Assembly (NCBI RefSeq): GCF_000756305.1
Contig: NZ_JRFE01000007.1
Coordinates: 19,820 to 83,819, forward strand
Direction: 5' to 3'
Source of the DNA: Myxosarcina sp. GI1
GTDB lineage: Bacteria > Cyanobacteriota > Cyanobacteriia > Cyanobacteriales > Xenococcaceae
Length of the DNA stretch: 64,000 bases
The first letter of the stretch is position 1. The number at the start of each line of letters is the position of its first letter. Below are positions 17,961 through 27,019 of the stretch, piece after piece. The notes below the pieces were generated by a model. The model was not told the DNA's origin and did no database searches. It saw only the letters and a program-made list of their open reading frames with translations. Both the position numbers and the translations under genes were made by a program.

Positions 17961-18176
17961 TTATTTTCTAACGCCAAATAAAGAATCGACGATGTCTTTT
18001 TCTTGGCTGAGGAATAAATCTCGATAAATGTTTTCTTTAAGCAATGTTTGTTTGTGCATCTGAACTAACAGTTCTTGCGCTTGTTCTTTAGAAAGTTCTC
18101 GCACGCTGTCAGAAAAGATTCTATGGTTGAGTTCTTGTTCCATAGTTAGTTGATTGTCTTGTCTATTCATATCCAT
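17961..18176 (-). CDS. nblA: Phycobilisome degradation protein NblA
   Basis: Small adaptor that brings phycobiliproteins to the Clp protease for degradation during nutrient starvation. From the ATG at 18176 (GGAG lies 8 bases upstream) the protein has 71 residues. The segment LTMEQELNHRIFSDSVRELSKEQAQELLVQMHKQTLLKENIYRDLF is the NblA/Ycf18 pattern of two helices, with the conserved SxEQA and LKENxYxxL positions. A longer reading from 18209 adds an unlikely leader. It implies the host makes phycobilisomes. A near-match to an NtcA site lies upstream. Confidence 0.88.
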   Translation of the reverse strand: MDMNRQDNQLTMEQELNHRIFSDSVRELSKEQAQELLVQMHKQTLLKENIYRDLFLSQEKDIVDSLFGVRK

Positions 18177-18232
18177 GTGAATTCTCCATGTACTTTCAGT
18201 AATGAACAACCCTAGTTTAAAGGCTGTTTAAT

Positions 18233-18246
18233 TTACTTTCTGTTAC
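18233..18246 (-). promoter_or_regulatory. Possible NtcA-like site upstream of nblA
   Basis: On the minus strand the sequence reads GTA-N8-TAA, one base off the NtcA consensus GTA-N8-TAC, with a TAAACT-like -10 about 13 bases further downstream. NtcA control of nblA is established in several cyanobacteria. The match is short, so this is a weak call. Confidence 0.25.
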
Positions 18247-18458
18247 ATTGTAAACAATTATTTATAAAGATTGACAAATAGCAGCGTAGTAATAACCGAA
18301 AACATTAGACAGGGAAAAGCTTACAAGAAATCAACATAATATAGCGATCGCTAAAAATACAATTTACAATTTTTCCAACGTCAGCGTTTAGAGCTAAATT
18401 TCTCAAGACAAGGCTTTGTAAGCATTAACTTAGTTTTTAACGAAGTTGTAATAATTAT

Positions 18459-19478
18459 CTATTCCGCAAAACTTAATAAATAATTTTCCCAAGTCTTGTC
18501 TTTCAATTTCATTGCTAAGTCTTCTGCATTATCAACTTTTAATTTTTCAATGTCGAAATACTGCTTAGTAACCCACATTCCACCAGGACTGTCTTTAGTA
18601 AATTCCGTATTATGCAAATTGCCTAATATAAATATTCTTACAGGATACCAAGGCTCATTATTTGTGTAGCGTTGAAATCGCTCGAATGCAATTTGTCTTA
18701 ACTCTTTATCTGAGCGACTATCATTCTTCCAAACCAACTTATATTCGTCTTCAGACTCTAAATCTAGAACAGCCTCAATTTTAGCAATTTGTTCGACACG
18801 CTTATTACGATAAGCTCCGAAATATAAGCTTCGACGATGGTTATAAGATCCACCTTTTGTCGGACAAGTATAAATTTTGTAATCTATTACATTGTCAAAA
18901 AGTTGACTACAGTTGACGACATCTAATCGATATTTCCAAGACGGTAACAAATTGTTTTCGTCCAGATATTCACCCAAATCTAAGACTGCATCTACTAAGT
19001 TTTTTGAAAAGTTGCTCAATTGAATTGATTGAAGAAACTGCTCAAAGCTAACAGGAGCAAAAGAAACATTATAATTTTTAGCTTTTTGAGCAATCTCTAA
19101 AAAATCAGGATGATAGGTATTATCTTGCTCAAAATTACCCAAAGCCAGTAATATTTTTTGTCCTTGCTTTTGTTTTAGGGTTTCTAGATGTCTCAAAAGT
19201 TGTCCTTTATCAAAATTACTACCGTGTTTCGTTTCGATAAAAATTGAAAAGGGAGCTTGAGTAATTTCTCCATCAGGAACAGAGTCTTTACCCTGCCTTT
19301 GTTGCATAAACTGTACCCCTACTGTGCCTGAAAAACTTTCATCTAATAAATTACTCAAGGCTTCAGAAAGAAACTTAGGGTTTTCTTCGTACAATAATTT
19401 GAGAATTAGCAAGCAGTGATTTGTCGTCTGATTCTCTTTTTGAGAGTAGGTTGGAAACAAACGAATGTTGCGGCTCAT
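18459..19478 (-). CDS. Hypothetical protein with PD-(D/E)XK nuclease-like signature
   Basis: A 339-residue cytosolic protein of no family I can name. An N-terminal segment shows SVPDGEI followed ten residues later by FSIFIETKHG, an acidic residue on one strand and an E-x-K on the next, as in PD-(D/E)XK nucleases (about residues 65-85), followed by a helix (KGQLLRHLETLKQKQGQ) that fits the fold. The remaining domain is mixed alpha/beta and ends YLLSFAE. It stands alone without a methyltransferase or helicase neighbour, so a restriction or defence role is only a possibility. Confidence 0.6.
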   Translation of the reverse strand: MSRNIRLFPTYSQKENQTTNHCLLILKLLYEENPKFLSEALSNLLDESFSGTVGVQFMQQRQGKDSVPDGEITQAPFSIFIETKHGSNFDKGQLLRHLETLKQKQGQKILLALGNFEQDNTYHPDFLEIAQKAKNYNVSFAPVSFEQFLQSIQLSNFSKNLVDAVLDLGEYLDENNLLPSWKYRLDVVNCSQLFDNVIDYKIYTCPTKGGSYNHRRSLYFGAYRNKRVEQIAKIEAVLDLESEDEYKLVWKNDSRSDKELRQIAFERFQRYTNNEPWYPVRIFILGNLHNTEFTKDSPGGMWVTKQYFDIEKLKVDNAEDLAMKLKDKTWENYLLSFAE

Positions 19479-19599
19479 AAAACTAAGTTTTTTTTAAAGT
19501 GTAAATAGTGTTCGTCGCCGCACTATTTTAGCTTCCACCCTCTAATTGCTTTTTCACAAACAAATCTCAATCTGTTTTAGCAGAATATAAATAGCAGAT

Positions 19600-20424
19600 T
19601 TATATTATTTTTTCCAAACCATAAACTAAAGAAGTAAGTTCGGTAACTTTGCGAATGGCGAGTAAAACTCCAGGCATATAGCAGGAGCGATCGCTTGTGT
19701 CGTGTCGTAGGGTATAAATTTGCCCTGTCGCGCCAAAAATTACTTCTTGATGGGCAATCAAACCAGGTAAGCGAACGCTATGGATGGGAATATTACCCGC
19801 GCCGTCACCGCCTCTAGCACCAGCAATAGTTTCGCTTGACTCTACTTTGGGCGGATTAAAGTTTTTACCCATTTCTGCCAGCATTTGGGCAGTTTTAATT
19901 GCCGTACCGCTGGGGGCATCTGCTTTGCGGTCATGATGCAGTTCGATAATTTCTACATGATCGAAATATTGAGAGGCGGTAACGGCAGCCTGCTGCAGTA
20001 ACACCATGCCAATAGAAAAGTTGGGGACAATTAAAGCTCCTGTGGTAGCTTTATCGGCAAATTCAGCCAAGTCCTTAATCTGTTTGTCGCTCAGTCCTGT
20101 AGTTCCCACAACTGGACGAACTCCGTAAGCGATCGCACTACGGGTATTTTCATAAACGCTGTCGGGATGGGTAAAGTCTACCATTACCCCCTGTACTTTT
20201 TCCTGGGTAGCTAAGACCAGAACACTTTCTAAATCATTGAGAACGGGAACTTCTAAAGCACCGCAACCGATTATTTCCCCAATATCTTCACCAAGATGAG
20301 CGGGATTTTTATCAATCGCTCCTACTAGCATCATATCTTCAGCTTGAGCTACGGTTTTAACCGTTTCTCGTCCCATTTTACCCAAAGCACCGTTGACGAC
20401 TACTGGAATTGGCGATTGTGTCAT
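19600..20424 (-). CDS. dapB: 4-hydroxy-tetrahydrodipicolinate reductase
   Basis: NAD(P)H-dependent enzyme of the lysine/diaminopimelate pathway. The 274-residue protein has the nucleotide-binding start [28 protein letters not shown], and the active-site region [16 protein letters not shown] (catalytic His-His-x-x-Lys and substrate-binding Gly-Thr). Length and ends are normal. Minus strand, alone. Confidence 0.97.
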   Translation of the reverse strand: MTQSPIPVVVNGALGKMGRETVKTVAQAEDMMLVGAIDKNPAHLGEDIGEIIGCGALEVPVLNDLESVLVLATQEKVQGVMVDFTHPDSVYENTRSAIAYGVRPVVGTTGLSDKQIKDLAEFADKATTGALIVPNFSIGMVLLQQAAVTASQYFDHVEIIELHHDRKADAPSGTAIKTAQMLAEMGKNFNPPKVESSETIAGARGGDGAGNIPIHSVRLPGLIAHQEVIFGATGQIYTLRHDTSDRSCYMPGVLLAIRKVTELTSLVYGLEKII

Positions 20425-20645
20425 TTGCTACATATCCTTAAAAAGTTCTCAGAAGAATTTTAGATCGAATTGCCAGACAAACAATTAATAATTGCTATAG
20501 CCAACAAAATTTTGATAAGTTTGCACGATCTTTATAAAAAACTGCTAGATTCAGCGGTTTGTTTGGGTATTTTGTGGTTAAAGTCTCGTCTATTCTCATT
20601 TATATCTATAGATATTTTTAAAATTTAGCTATTAAAATTTGTCCA

Positions 20646-21956
20646 ATGACTCACTTCAACCCCAGTAACGATACTCCTAATCCTAATGAACTTACAGAAT
20701 ATTTAGCTAATAGCCAAAGAATTTTTAGACTCATTGACGGTATTTTGCCTTTGGAATTATGTCTCCACCATGAAATTTTGCCTTTAGAACTAAATAGCGA
20801 TCGCTTAACGCTGGGAATGGTAAATTATGAAGACGAGAATGCGCTTAACTTAATTCGCCCTATTATTACTTCTTTGGGCTATACTCTCGACCTAAAATCT
20901 ATTGATGCTCAAACTCATCAGGCAATCCTGGCATCTTATCTTAAAAACCCTGGTTCTACAGTGAGAGATCGTCATAATCGCGATTCCGCTCCTACTATCA
21001 TTGGTAGACCAGAAGAAATGCCAGCAGTCAATCGCGACCGCCGTCATTTTGATGCTCCTACAGTCATTGGCAGACCTGAAGAGATGCCAGCAGTCAATCG
21101 CGACCGTCGTCATTTTGATGCTCCTACAGTCATTGGCAGACCCGAAGAGATGCCAGCAGTCAATCGCGACCGTCGTCATTTTGATGCTCCTACTATCATT
21201 GGCAGACCCGAAGAGATGCCAGCAGTCAATCGCGACCGTCGTCATTTTGATGCTCCTACAGTCATTGGCAGACCCGAAGAGATGGTTAAAGAGCCTATGA
21301 CAGAGAATTCGGTGTCCGAAATTGAGATTCCTTCAGATTTCGATATTGGTAATATAACTATCGACTCAGCAAACTCGCAGCAACCTACCCCAGATAATGA
21401 ACCAATAGGGCAGTTATCAGAGCTAATTGCCAATTCAACACCTCGCCAGACATGGCAAAAGCTATATCAAAAAATTCTTAATGGTGAAATAGATCGGCTT
21501 TGCTTGAAAAACCACAATAATTTTTGTCAAATCATCGGTAGTCACAACGAAGCAGCAGCTTTTTCCTGGCAAGATGTTGAGCCTTCAGTTTTTACTGCCA
21601 TAGCTAACGAAGTTAAAGCTTTAGTCAAGCTGCCGCCCGTTCCTCTAGAAAAGCCAAGAAGAGTAGCGATGGAAAAACGTCGCAACAATGAGCGATTGTT
21701 ACTACGTATCGAATTAACGCCTTCTATCAAAGGGGAGGAAATTGTGTTCGCGGCTTTAAAAGGTAAAACTCTACAAACTTACGATCGCCAACAACTAGAA
21801 AAAATGAGCGAACAGGCTTTGACTTTGGCTCAAAAATTAGAAAAGACTGTTAAGTCTATTGCTTTGAGTGCTGAACGTGTAGAATCTCAAAATATAGTCA
21901 CTTTAAAGTCAACCCTAACGGCAATCTATAAGCGACTAGAAGCAATGGACAAATAA
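20646..21956 (+). CDS. PilB/GspE N-terminal-domain protein with 22-residue repeats, no ATPase domain
   Basis: A 436-residue protein. Residues 1-about 105 (LPLELCLHHEILPLELNSDRLTLGMVNYEDENALNLIRPII) fit the N-terminal domain of type II secretion/type IV pilus ATPases, which can bind cyclic di-GMP in some members. Residues 114-213 are four and a half near-identical 22-residue units of the form DAPTxIGRPEEMPAVNRDRR. An acidic linker follows, then a C-terminal domain (about 265-436) with ERLLLRIELTPSIKGEEI and a helical tail. Walker A/B motifs of PilB are absent, so it cannot be the motor itself; a regulatory or adaptor role in pili or motility is an inference. Confidence 0.75.
   Translation: MTHFNPSNDTPNPNELTEYLANSQRIFRLIDGILPLELCLHHEILPLELNSDRLTLGMVNYEDENALNLIRPIITSLGYTLDLKSIDAQTHQAILASYLKNPGSTVRDRHNRDSAPTIIGRPEEMPAVNRDRRHFDAPTVIGRPEEMPAVNRDRRHFDAPTVIGRPEEMPAVNRDRRHFDAPTIIGRPEEMPAVNRDRRHFDAPTVIGRPEEMVKEPMTENSVSEIEIPSDFDIGNITIDSANSQQPTPDNEPIGQLSELIANSTPRQTWQKLYQKILNGEIDRLCLKNHNNFCQIIGSHNEAAAFSWQDVEPSVFTAIANEVKALVKLPPVPLEKPRRVAMEKRRNNERLLLRIELTPSIKGEEIVFAALKGKTLQTYDRQQLEKMSEQALTLAQKLEKTVKSIALSAERVESQNIVTLKSTLTAIYKRLEAMDK
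20985..21284 (+). repeat. Tandem 66-bp coding repeat, 4.5 copies
   Basis: Units start at 20985, 21051, 21117, 21183 and 21249 (the last has 36 bases). Copies 2 and 3 differ by one base and copies 3 and 4 by two, so the array expanded or was homogenised recently. Each unit encodes 22 residues with a PT(V/I)IGRPEE core. No spacers, so this is not a CRISPR array. Confidence 0.95.
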
Positions 21957-21960
21957 AATA

Positions 21961-21984
21961 GTCCCCAGATGGACTTTTGGGGAC
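21961..21984 (-). terminator. Possible terminator hairpin between convergent genes
   Basis: A 7-base-pair stem GTCCCCA/TGGGGAC between the repeat protein and the CAAD gene. On the minus strand it is followed by TATTTTATTT, so it best serves the CAAD gene; the plus side runs into A-rich sequence. Confidence 0.4.
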
Positions 21985-22059
21985 AAAAATATTTTGAAAT
22001 CTTCAGTTGAGGTAAATCCAGCAGATTATACGAGCAAAGAGATTGCTTCGAGCTAAAAG

Positions 22060-22494
22060 TTAGAGGTTGGAAGGATCTCTTCCTAACACCTGGCTTTTGA
22101 GCGACTGAAATTCTTGCCCTAATTCTTGGCGAGAATCTTCTTTTAAAAGATAGCGATAGACAAACCAACCCGTATAACCCAAGCCTACTAGCTCGAACAC
22201 AGGAGATAATAATGGGATGCCGTCAACTGCACCTAGAACTGCCAGAATAATTCTGATTGTTACCAATGCTGCAATAAACAAGACGATATACAACAGTGGC
22301 TTTTGGTAAGCAGAAACGAAACTAGCTATATCCTCTGGAAGTTTGTTCAAGAAATCTAGTACGGGTGCTAAAGCTTCTTGCACCTGTTGTCCTGCAACAG
22401 TTCTTTTAGGTGGGGCAGCTAATTTACCTGGAGACTCGCTACTTAAATTAGCGGGATTTGGTGTCTCTGTTACTTGTGGGGTTTGAGATTCCAT
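22060..22494 (-). CDS. CAAD-domain (CURT1-like) thylakoid membrane protein
   Basis: A 144-residue protein with a disordered proline- and serine-rich N terminus, two membrane spans (about 67-88, LLYIVLFIAALVTIRIILAVL, and 98-118) and a C-terminal amphipathic helix. The pattern LPEDIASFVSAYQKPLLYIV...VFELVGLGYTGWFVYRYLL is the CAAD domain, found on some cyanobacterial aminoacyl-tRNA synthetases and as stand-alone proteins related to plant CURT1 that bend thylakoid edges. No synthetase is attached here, so a thylakoid-shaping role is most likely. Confidence 0.85.
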   Translation of the reverse strand: MESQTPQVTETPNPANLSSESPGKLAAPPKRTVAGQQVQEALAPVLDFLNKLPEDIASFVSAYQKPLLYIVLFIAALVTIRIILAVLGAVDGIPLLSPVFELVGLGYTGWFVYRYLLKEDSRQELGQEFQSLKSQVLGRDPSNL

Positions 22495-22777
22495 ATTTTA
22501 TGCACTCCTATTATCTAAATTTGGTTGGCTTGGAGATTACTCCGTTTTGTAACTCGATAAACTCCTGAATTAAATTTCAGCGTCAGCCAGTTTGAAAACG
22601 GCATTGCTTTTTTTAATTGTTATCAGAATATTAGCTCGGTTTATTTTTTGACTAAACTGTTGCTCATATTATCAAATACTTGCTATTGAAACTATTAACG
22701 CTTTTTATACATAATTTTACATATCAAAGCAGTTAATTATTAGTCATTAATAAACTTTTAATTTTAGGTTATAGCTT

Positions 22778-23647
22778 TTAAAGAGACATTACTGGTTCTT
22801 TTTCCACTTCTGATATAGGGTTCTTAGCTAATTGGCGACAGTCGATTTCACAAGAATTATTAGGACTTTCGATTAACTTGATTTTATCCAATTCTACACC
22901 TAATTTCTGAATTGGCGATCGCAACAGGTTGGCGATATGAAGCGCGATATTTTCGGCTGTAGGCACTACTTCGGCAAAATAAGCAATATCTTTATTAAGA
23001 AAGGTATGGTCGAAAGGTTCGATAACATACTCTTCGATTGCGTCTTGCAGAGCAGCTAAGTCTACTATCATACCCGTACGAGAATCGATTTCACCTTTTA
23101 CGGTAACTTCTAGATGGTAGTTATGTCCATGACCGTTGGGGCGAGCGCATTTGCCATAAATTTTGGTATTTTCTTCAAAACTAAGCTCTGGTAATGCCAG
23201 ACAATGAGCGGCACTAAAGTGAGTTTTTACCGTGAGAGATGCTTCCATATCTTTTCCTTGATAATCAGCCCAAAGTTCGGGATGCTCGAACAATTTAATA
23301 TTAACTAAAGGTAAATGGGGTGCTAGTCGCTGCCAGATTACTCTAGCAATATTTTCGGTAGTGGGTAAGGTTTGCTGAAATTCTTTCCAGGTATCATTGA
23401 GGTGAGCGTAATTTAGCTGACTGGTAATTTCCTGTTTAATTACCTGTTTGACGAGAGACAAATTTTGCACCATACCGTAGCGGTCTAATCCTCCCGACAG
23501 AGATACATATAGCAGATAGTTGTGTCCGTGTCCTGGGAAACGACTACCAGCACCAAAAAGACGCTGGTTTTCGGCTAGATCTAATTCTGGCAACCAGTAG
23601 CGGTGACTCGCAGAAAATTGAGCGCGTCGGTCGATAGTACATTGCAT
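22778..23647 (-). CDS. Tandem 6-pyruvoyl/6-carboxy-tetrahydropterin synthase-like protein
   Basis: Two PTPS/QueD domains in one 289-residue chain. Domain 1 (about 1-128) has the zinc ligands H15, H40, H42 (FSASHRYW, GHGHNY) but Gly34 stands where the catalytic cysteine should be. Domain 2 (about 133-270) has H148, H173, H175 and the cysteine C167 (YGKCARPNGHGHNY), plus FDHTFLN and the terminal E260, so it looks active. The family acts in queuosine or biopterin-type synthesis from dihydroneopterin triphosphate. The first domain may be structural or bind another pterin. It follows the J-domain gene with a 90-base gap on the same strand. Confidence 0.88.
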   Translation of the reverse strand: MQCTIDRRAQFSASHRYWLPELDLAENQRLFGAGSRFPGHGHNYLLYVSLSGGLDRYGMVQNLSLVKQVIKQEITSQLNYAHLNDTWKEFQQTLPTTENIARVIWQRLAPHLPLVNIKLFEHPELWADYQGKDMEASLTVKTHFSAAHCLALPELSFEENTKIYGKCARPNGHGHNYHLEVTVKGEIDSRTGMIVDLAALQDAIEEYVIEPFDHTFLNKDIAYFAEVVPTAENIALHIANLLRSPIQKLGVELDKIKLIESPNNSCEIDCRQLAKNPISEVEKEPVMSL

Positions 23648-23736
23648 AAATAATGTAAATTAAAGCAGTTTTTGATTGAGTAGACTTTTTGAAATAATAA
23701 CCGATCTGACCTTTAGAATTGTTTGAGATAAAGTAA

Positions 23737-24432
23737 TCAAACCAAACTAACTTCGTAACGAGCGCGATCGCGTAAATTGCTGGCAATTCTAAACATTTCC
23801 TGACCCGTATGTAGATAGCAATCGTCGTAATTGAGACTAAACCACTCAAGCTCTTTAATACCGTCGCCAATTTGATTCAAACAGTAATAAATATGAACTG
23901 CCGCACCTGCTAATTGAGGTGGATTGGGCTGAGACTCTAGAGTTTGTTTTGCTAGCTGCAATTGGCTACGACAGGTTTCTAAATAAGTTGTAAAGTTTGC
24001 CATTAGTTCGTCATCAAAAGGATCGGCAGCCAATTCGTCAATTTCTGATGATAGAGGTTGAAGAATGTCTGAAGCCAAGCGATCGATCGGCAAATATATT
24101 TCTTCTAACCACGATTGATAACTAACGTTGTTGGCTTGCTTGGCTTGGCGATAGCGTTGATATTGCTGATTGGCTCTAACGTTTCTTTCTTGCCGACGTG
24201 CCAACGAATCATCGGTTGAGTTTAACTGTAGCTGGCGGTCGTAGATGCGACGATTTTGAATATTACCCAACACTTCATAAGCAGCATTAATAGCAATAAT
24301 TTTGTCGCAATTAGTTTCAGTTTTGCGGTCGGGATGAAACTGTTTCGCCAACCGCCGATAAGCCTGCTTGATTTCTTGCTGGCTAGCTTGAAAACTGACT
24401 TGCAGAGTTTGATAGTAATTCAAGGGACGCAC
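23737..24432 (-). CDS. J-domain (DnaJ-like) protein
   Basis: A 231-residue cytosolic protein. The N terminus is a J domain (NYYQTLQVSFQASQQEIKQAYRRLAKQFHPD, with the Hsp70-stimulating HPD at 33-35, then AINAAYEVLGN and RRIYDRQL). The rest (about 75-231) is helical with no zinc-finger or DnaJ C-terminal domain, so it is a class III J protein of unknown client. The start lies 5 bases after the cysK stop on the same strand, so they are very likely cotranscribed. Confidence 0.9.
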   Translation of the reverse strand: MRPLNYYQTLQVSFQASQQEIKQAYRRLAKQFHPDRKTETNCDKIIAINAAYEVLGNIQNRRIYDRQLQLNSTDDSLARRQERNVRANQQYQRYRQAKQANNVSYQSWLEEIYLPIDRLASDILQPLSSEIDELAADPFDDELMANFTTYLETCRSQLQLAKQTLESQPNPPQLAGAAVHIYYCLNQIGDGIKELEWFSLNYDDCYLHTGQEMFRIASNLRDRARYEVSLV

Positions 24433-24437
24433 GCAAA

Positions 24438-25400
24438 CTAGTTACTAGCAACAATAGTGGGAGTTTCTAAATCTTGAAACAAAGGGGTACTTAAATAGCG
24501 TTCGCCAAAACTGGGCTGGATCGTAACTATCATTTTGCCTTTATTTTCCTCGCGACGGGCAACTTTTACTGCTGCCGCTACAGCAGCACCTGTAGAAATT
24601 CCCGATAAAATGCCTTCTTCTCTTGCCAGACGGCGACCCGTTGCGATCGCTTCATCGTCGGTAACTGCTACCGTCTCGTCAATTAATTCTACTAATAACA
24701 CCTGGGGAATAAAACCCGCACCAATACCCTGAATTTTATGAGATCCTGGCTTACCTCCAGATAAAACCGAACTAGTAAAGGGTTCTACGGCGATCGCTCT
24801 AAAATCTGGTTTGTATTTTTTTAATACTTGAGCGACTCCCGTAATCGTTCCTCCCGTACCGACTCCTGCTACCATCATATCTACTTTACCGTCGGTATCC
24901 GCCCAAATTTCTTCGGCAGTAGTACGCCTGTGAATTTCAGGGTTAGCGGGGTTGTTAAACTGTTGCAAAATATAGGCGTTGGGAATACTTTCCTGTATTT
25001 CTTGCGCTCGTCGTATACAGCCGCTCATTCCTTCATGACCAGGGGTTAGTTCTAATTGTGCGCCATAGGCTTTTAACATTGCTCGCCTTTCTTGACTCAT
25101 AGTTTCGGGCATGGTCAGAATTAGCTTGTATCCTTTGGCGGCAGCTGCCATAGCCAGAGCAATTCCCGTATTACCAGAGGTGGGTTCGACCAAGATAGTT
25201 TTATAGGGACTAATTTTACCTTCGGCTTCAGCAGCATTAATCATGTTGACCCCAATACGATCTTTGACTGAAGCAGAGGGATTCATCCCTTCTAGTTTGA
25301 CCAAAATTTCTGCTACACAGCCTTCAGCTTGTGGTATACGGTTAAGCCGAACTAGAGGAGTTTTACCGATCAGTTCGGTAATATCGTTGGCAATTCGCAT
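24438..25400 (-). CDS. cysK: Cysteine synthase A (O-acetylserine sulfhydrylase)
   Basis: PLP enzyme that makes cysteine from O-acetylserine and sulfide. The 320-residue protein has the PLP lysine in [11 protein letters not shown] (K46), the substrate loop [12 protein letters not shown], the phosphate-binding [10 protein letters not shown] and the SGISTGAA segment. Length and both ends are normal. First gene of a probable cysK-dnaJ-like operon on the minus strand. Confidence 0.95.
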   Translation of the reverse strand: MRIANDITELIGKTPLVRLNRIPQAEGCVAEILVKLEGMNPSASVKDRIGVNMINAAEAEGKISPYKTILVEPTSGNTGIALAMAAAAKGYKLILTMPETMSQERRAMLKAYGAQLELTPGHEGMSGCIRRAQEIQESIPNAYILQQFNNPANPEIHRRTTAEEIWADTDGKVDMMVAGVGTGGTITGVAQVLKKYKPDFRAIAVEPFTSSVLSGGKPGSHKIQGIGAGFIPQVLLVELIDETVAVTDDEAIATGRRLAREEGILSGISTGAAVAAAVKVARREENKGKMIVTIQPSFGERYLSTPLFQDLETPTIVASN

Positions 25401-25572
25401 AATTTTTTAAAATAATTTGAGTTATTTATTATGCTATCTCGATCGCTACTCGGCTACTTCTATTTGTCGTAAAAAAGAGGCAAGTAAAAATTATGTTGAA
25501 ATTTCTCGCTACAAATTTATTCTTATAGCTACGCTCGATTGGTCTATACGCCGAGCGTTATAAGTATTTTAT

Positions 25573-26295
25573 TTAAGGCATTATCAGGCGCTCAAAATGA
25601 TTGGCAATTAGCCGATAACACTCACAGGTACGAGCTTCTAACTCACTCTGAGAAATTATTTGGATAAAGCCACGCTTATATTGAATAATGCCTTGTTTTT
25701 GAAACTTATTAGCGACTTGTGTTACTCCAGCGCGACGTACTCCCAACATTTGGGAAATAAATTCTTGGGTTAAGTTGAATTCTAATTTTTCTATTCTGTC
25801 GCCTACTGTTAACATCCATCGAGCAAATCGCCGTTCGATATTGTGGTAGCGATTACAGGCGGCGATTTGACCCAGCTCGATTATTCTTGCTTGAACGTAA
25901 CGCATCAAAATATGCTTTAATTCTTCGTTACGTTCGATTTCTTTTCTAAGTTTTTTTGCTTCAATTTTGTAACCGTTTCCCCCTACTTGCACTATTGCAG
26001 TAGAGTTCGTGCGATCGCTATTCAATACGATTGGCAACCCTACCATTCCTTCATTACCAATAACTCCAATTTCTGTGGTCGATCCGTTTTCCATAATTGC
26101 CACAGTAGAAACAATCGAGTCAGTAGGGAAGTAAGCATAATTGTAGTTATCCCCTGCATAATAAATAATTCGATGTTGGGGAAGTTCTACTGGCTGTAGA
26201 TCGCGAGCGAGACGTTGATACACTTTTTGAGGTAAAGCAGATAATATTCGATTAGTAGGAATGTTGTTTATAGGAGATAATGGCAATTTCGGCAA
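25573..26295 (-). CDS. Crp/Fnr-family transcriptional regulator
   Basis: A 240-residue regulator with an N-terminal cyclic-nucleotide-binding-type beta barrel (about 30-130, LPQHRIIYYAGDNYNYAYFPTDSIVSTVAIMENGSTTEIGVIGNEGMVGLPI) and a C-terminal winged helix (about 160-225) containing LTQEFISQMLGVRRAGVTQVANKFQKQGII. The barrel lacks the RxSY-type phosphate-binding cassette of true cAMP receptors, so the ligand is unknown. The same arrangement occurs in many cyanobacterial 'Crp/Fnr' proteins. Its upstream region is the large spacer holding the candidate structured RNA. Confidence 0.85.
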   Translation of the reverse strand: MPKLPLSPINNIPTNRILSALPQKVYQRLARDLQPVELPQHRIIYYAGDNYNYAYFPTDSIVSTVAIMENGSTTEIGVIGNEGMVGLPIVLNSDRTNSTAIVQVGGNGYKIEAKKLRKEIERNEELKHILMRYVQARIIELGQIAACNRYHNIERRFARWMLTVGDRIEKLEFNLTQEFISQMLGVRRAGVTQVANKFQKQGIIQYKRGFIQIISQSELEARTCECYRLIANHFERLIMP

Positions 26296-26848
26296 CTCAG
26301 TTGTATATTGTTTTAACTAAATTTAAAAAAATAAAATTACACCATCATAAGAATGGAATAATTTGCTCCGATTTAAATTATCAAACAACACATTGTAAGT
26401 ATGTCCGATAGCAAACATACGTATTAACTCGATCGATTATTGTTATTATTTCAAATAGATAGATAGCTAACTTAAAAACAAATTTAGCTTTGACAGTTTG
26501 CTATCGCAATCGACAATTGTTTCAAAAATTCAAAGGTTTAATAATGTAACTTTATATTACCGATAGCCAATGTCTATCTGGTATCTCAAGCGAAGGCAAG
26601 CCTATTTCAATCAAAAACTATACCGATAAATTTCAGTAGATAGATTTTAGAAAAACTGATTTTTAGAAAGTACTTACTATAAATAACAGTCAAATTATTC
26701 ATATTTAAGAGAAATGATGGTATCGCTCTAATACATAGCAATAGCTTCTTGATTTACGCAGTTTAAACTTTAGCAATTAGCTGTTTACCACAAATTATAG
26801 TTAGGGGCAATAGTCGTTTTACCTGTAGTGAAATTTAAAAACTATCCC
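26296..26848. other. Gene-free stretch upstream of the Crp/Fnr gene
   Basis: AT-rich non-coding sequence of about 550 bases between the Crp/Fnr start and the terminator of the candidate RNA. It must contain the regulator's promoter. A small GATAG...CTATC hairpin is present near 26562-26580, but I see no gene in it. Confidence 0.5.
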
Positions 26849-26926
26849 AAAAAACTATCCGCTCTCACAAAGTGATATTCAAACTAACAAAAAGTTGCTA
26901 ATTCGTTTATCGGGTTGTGAGAGCGG
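26849..26926 (-). terminator. Intrinsic terminator of the candidate structured RNA
   Basis: On the minus strand, CCGCTCTCACAA (26926-26915) pairs perfectly over 12 bases with TTGTGAGAGCGG (26870-26859), with a 44-base loop, followed by ATAGTTTTTT (26858-26849). The stem plus U tract is a classical Rho-independent arrangement. It works only on the minus strand, as the plus side lacks a T run. Confidence 0.75.
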
Positions 26927-27019
26927 TCTAGGGGATCTCTTAGTTGAAACCTAACTGCCGGAAGGAACTCCAACAGCTATAATCTATGTTTCTTCCGAAG
27001 AAGAAAAGACTATTGCCTG

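Noticed and set aside
20985-21284. Direct repeats suggesting a CRISPR array
   Set aside because: Units are contiguous with no spacers, are in frame, and encode repeats of a protein.
20892-21300. Open frames antisense to and out of frame with the 66-bp repeat array
   Set aside because: They exist only because the repeat length (66) is a multiple of three, so an open frame in one unit stays open in all; the coherent protein is in the 20646 frame.
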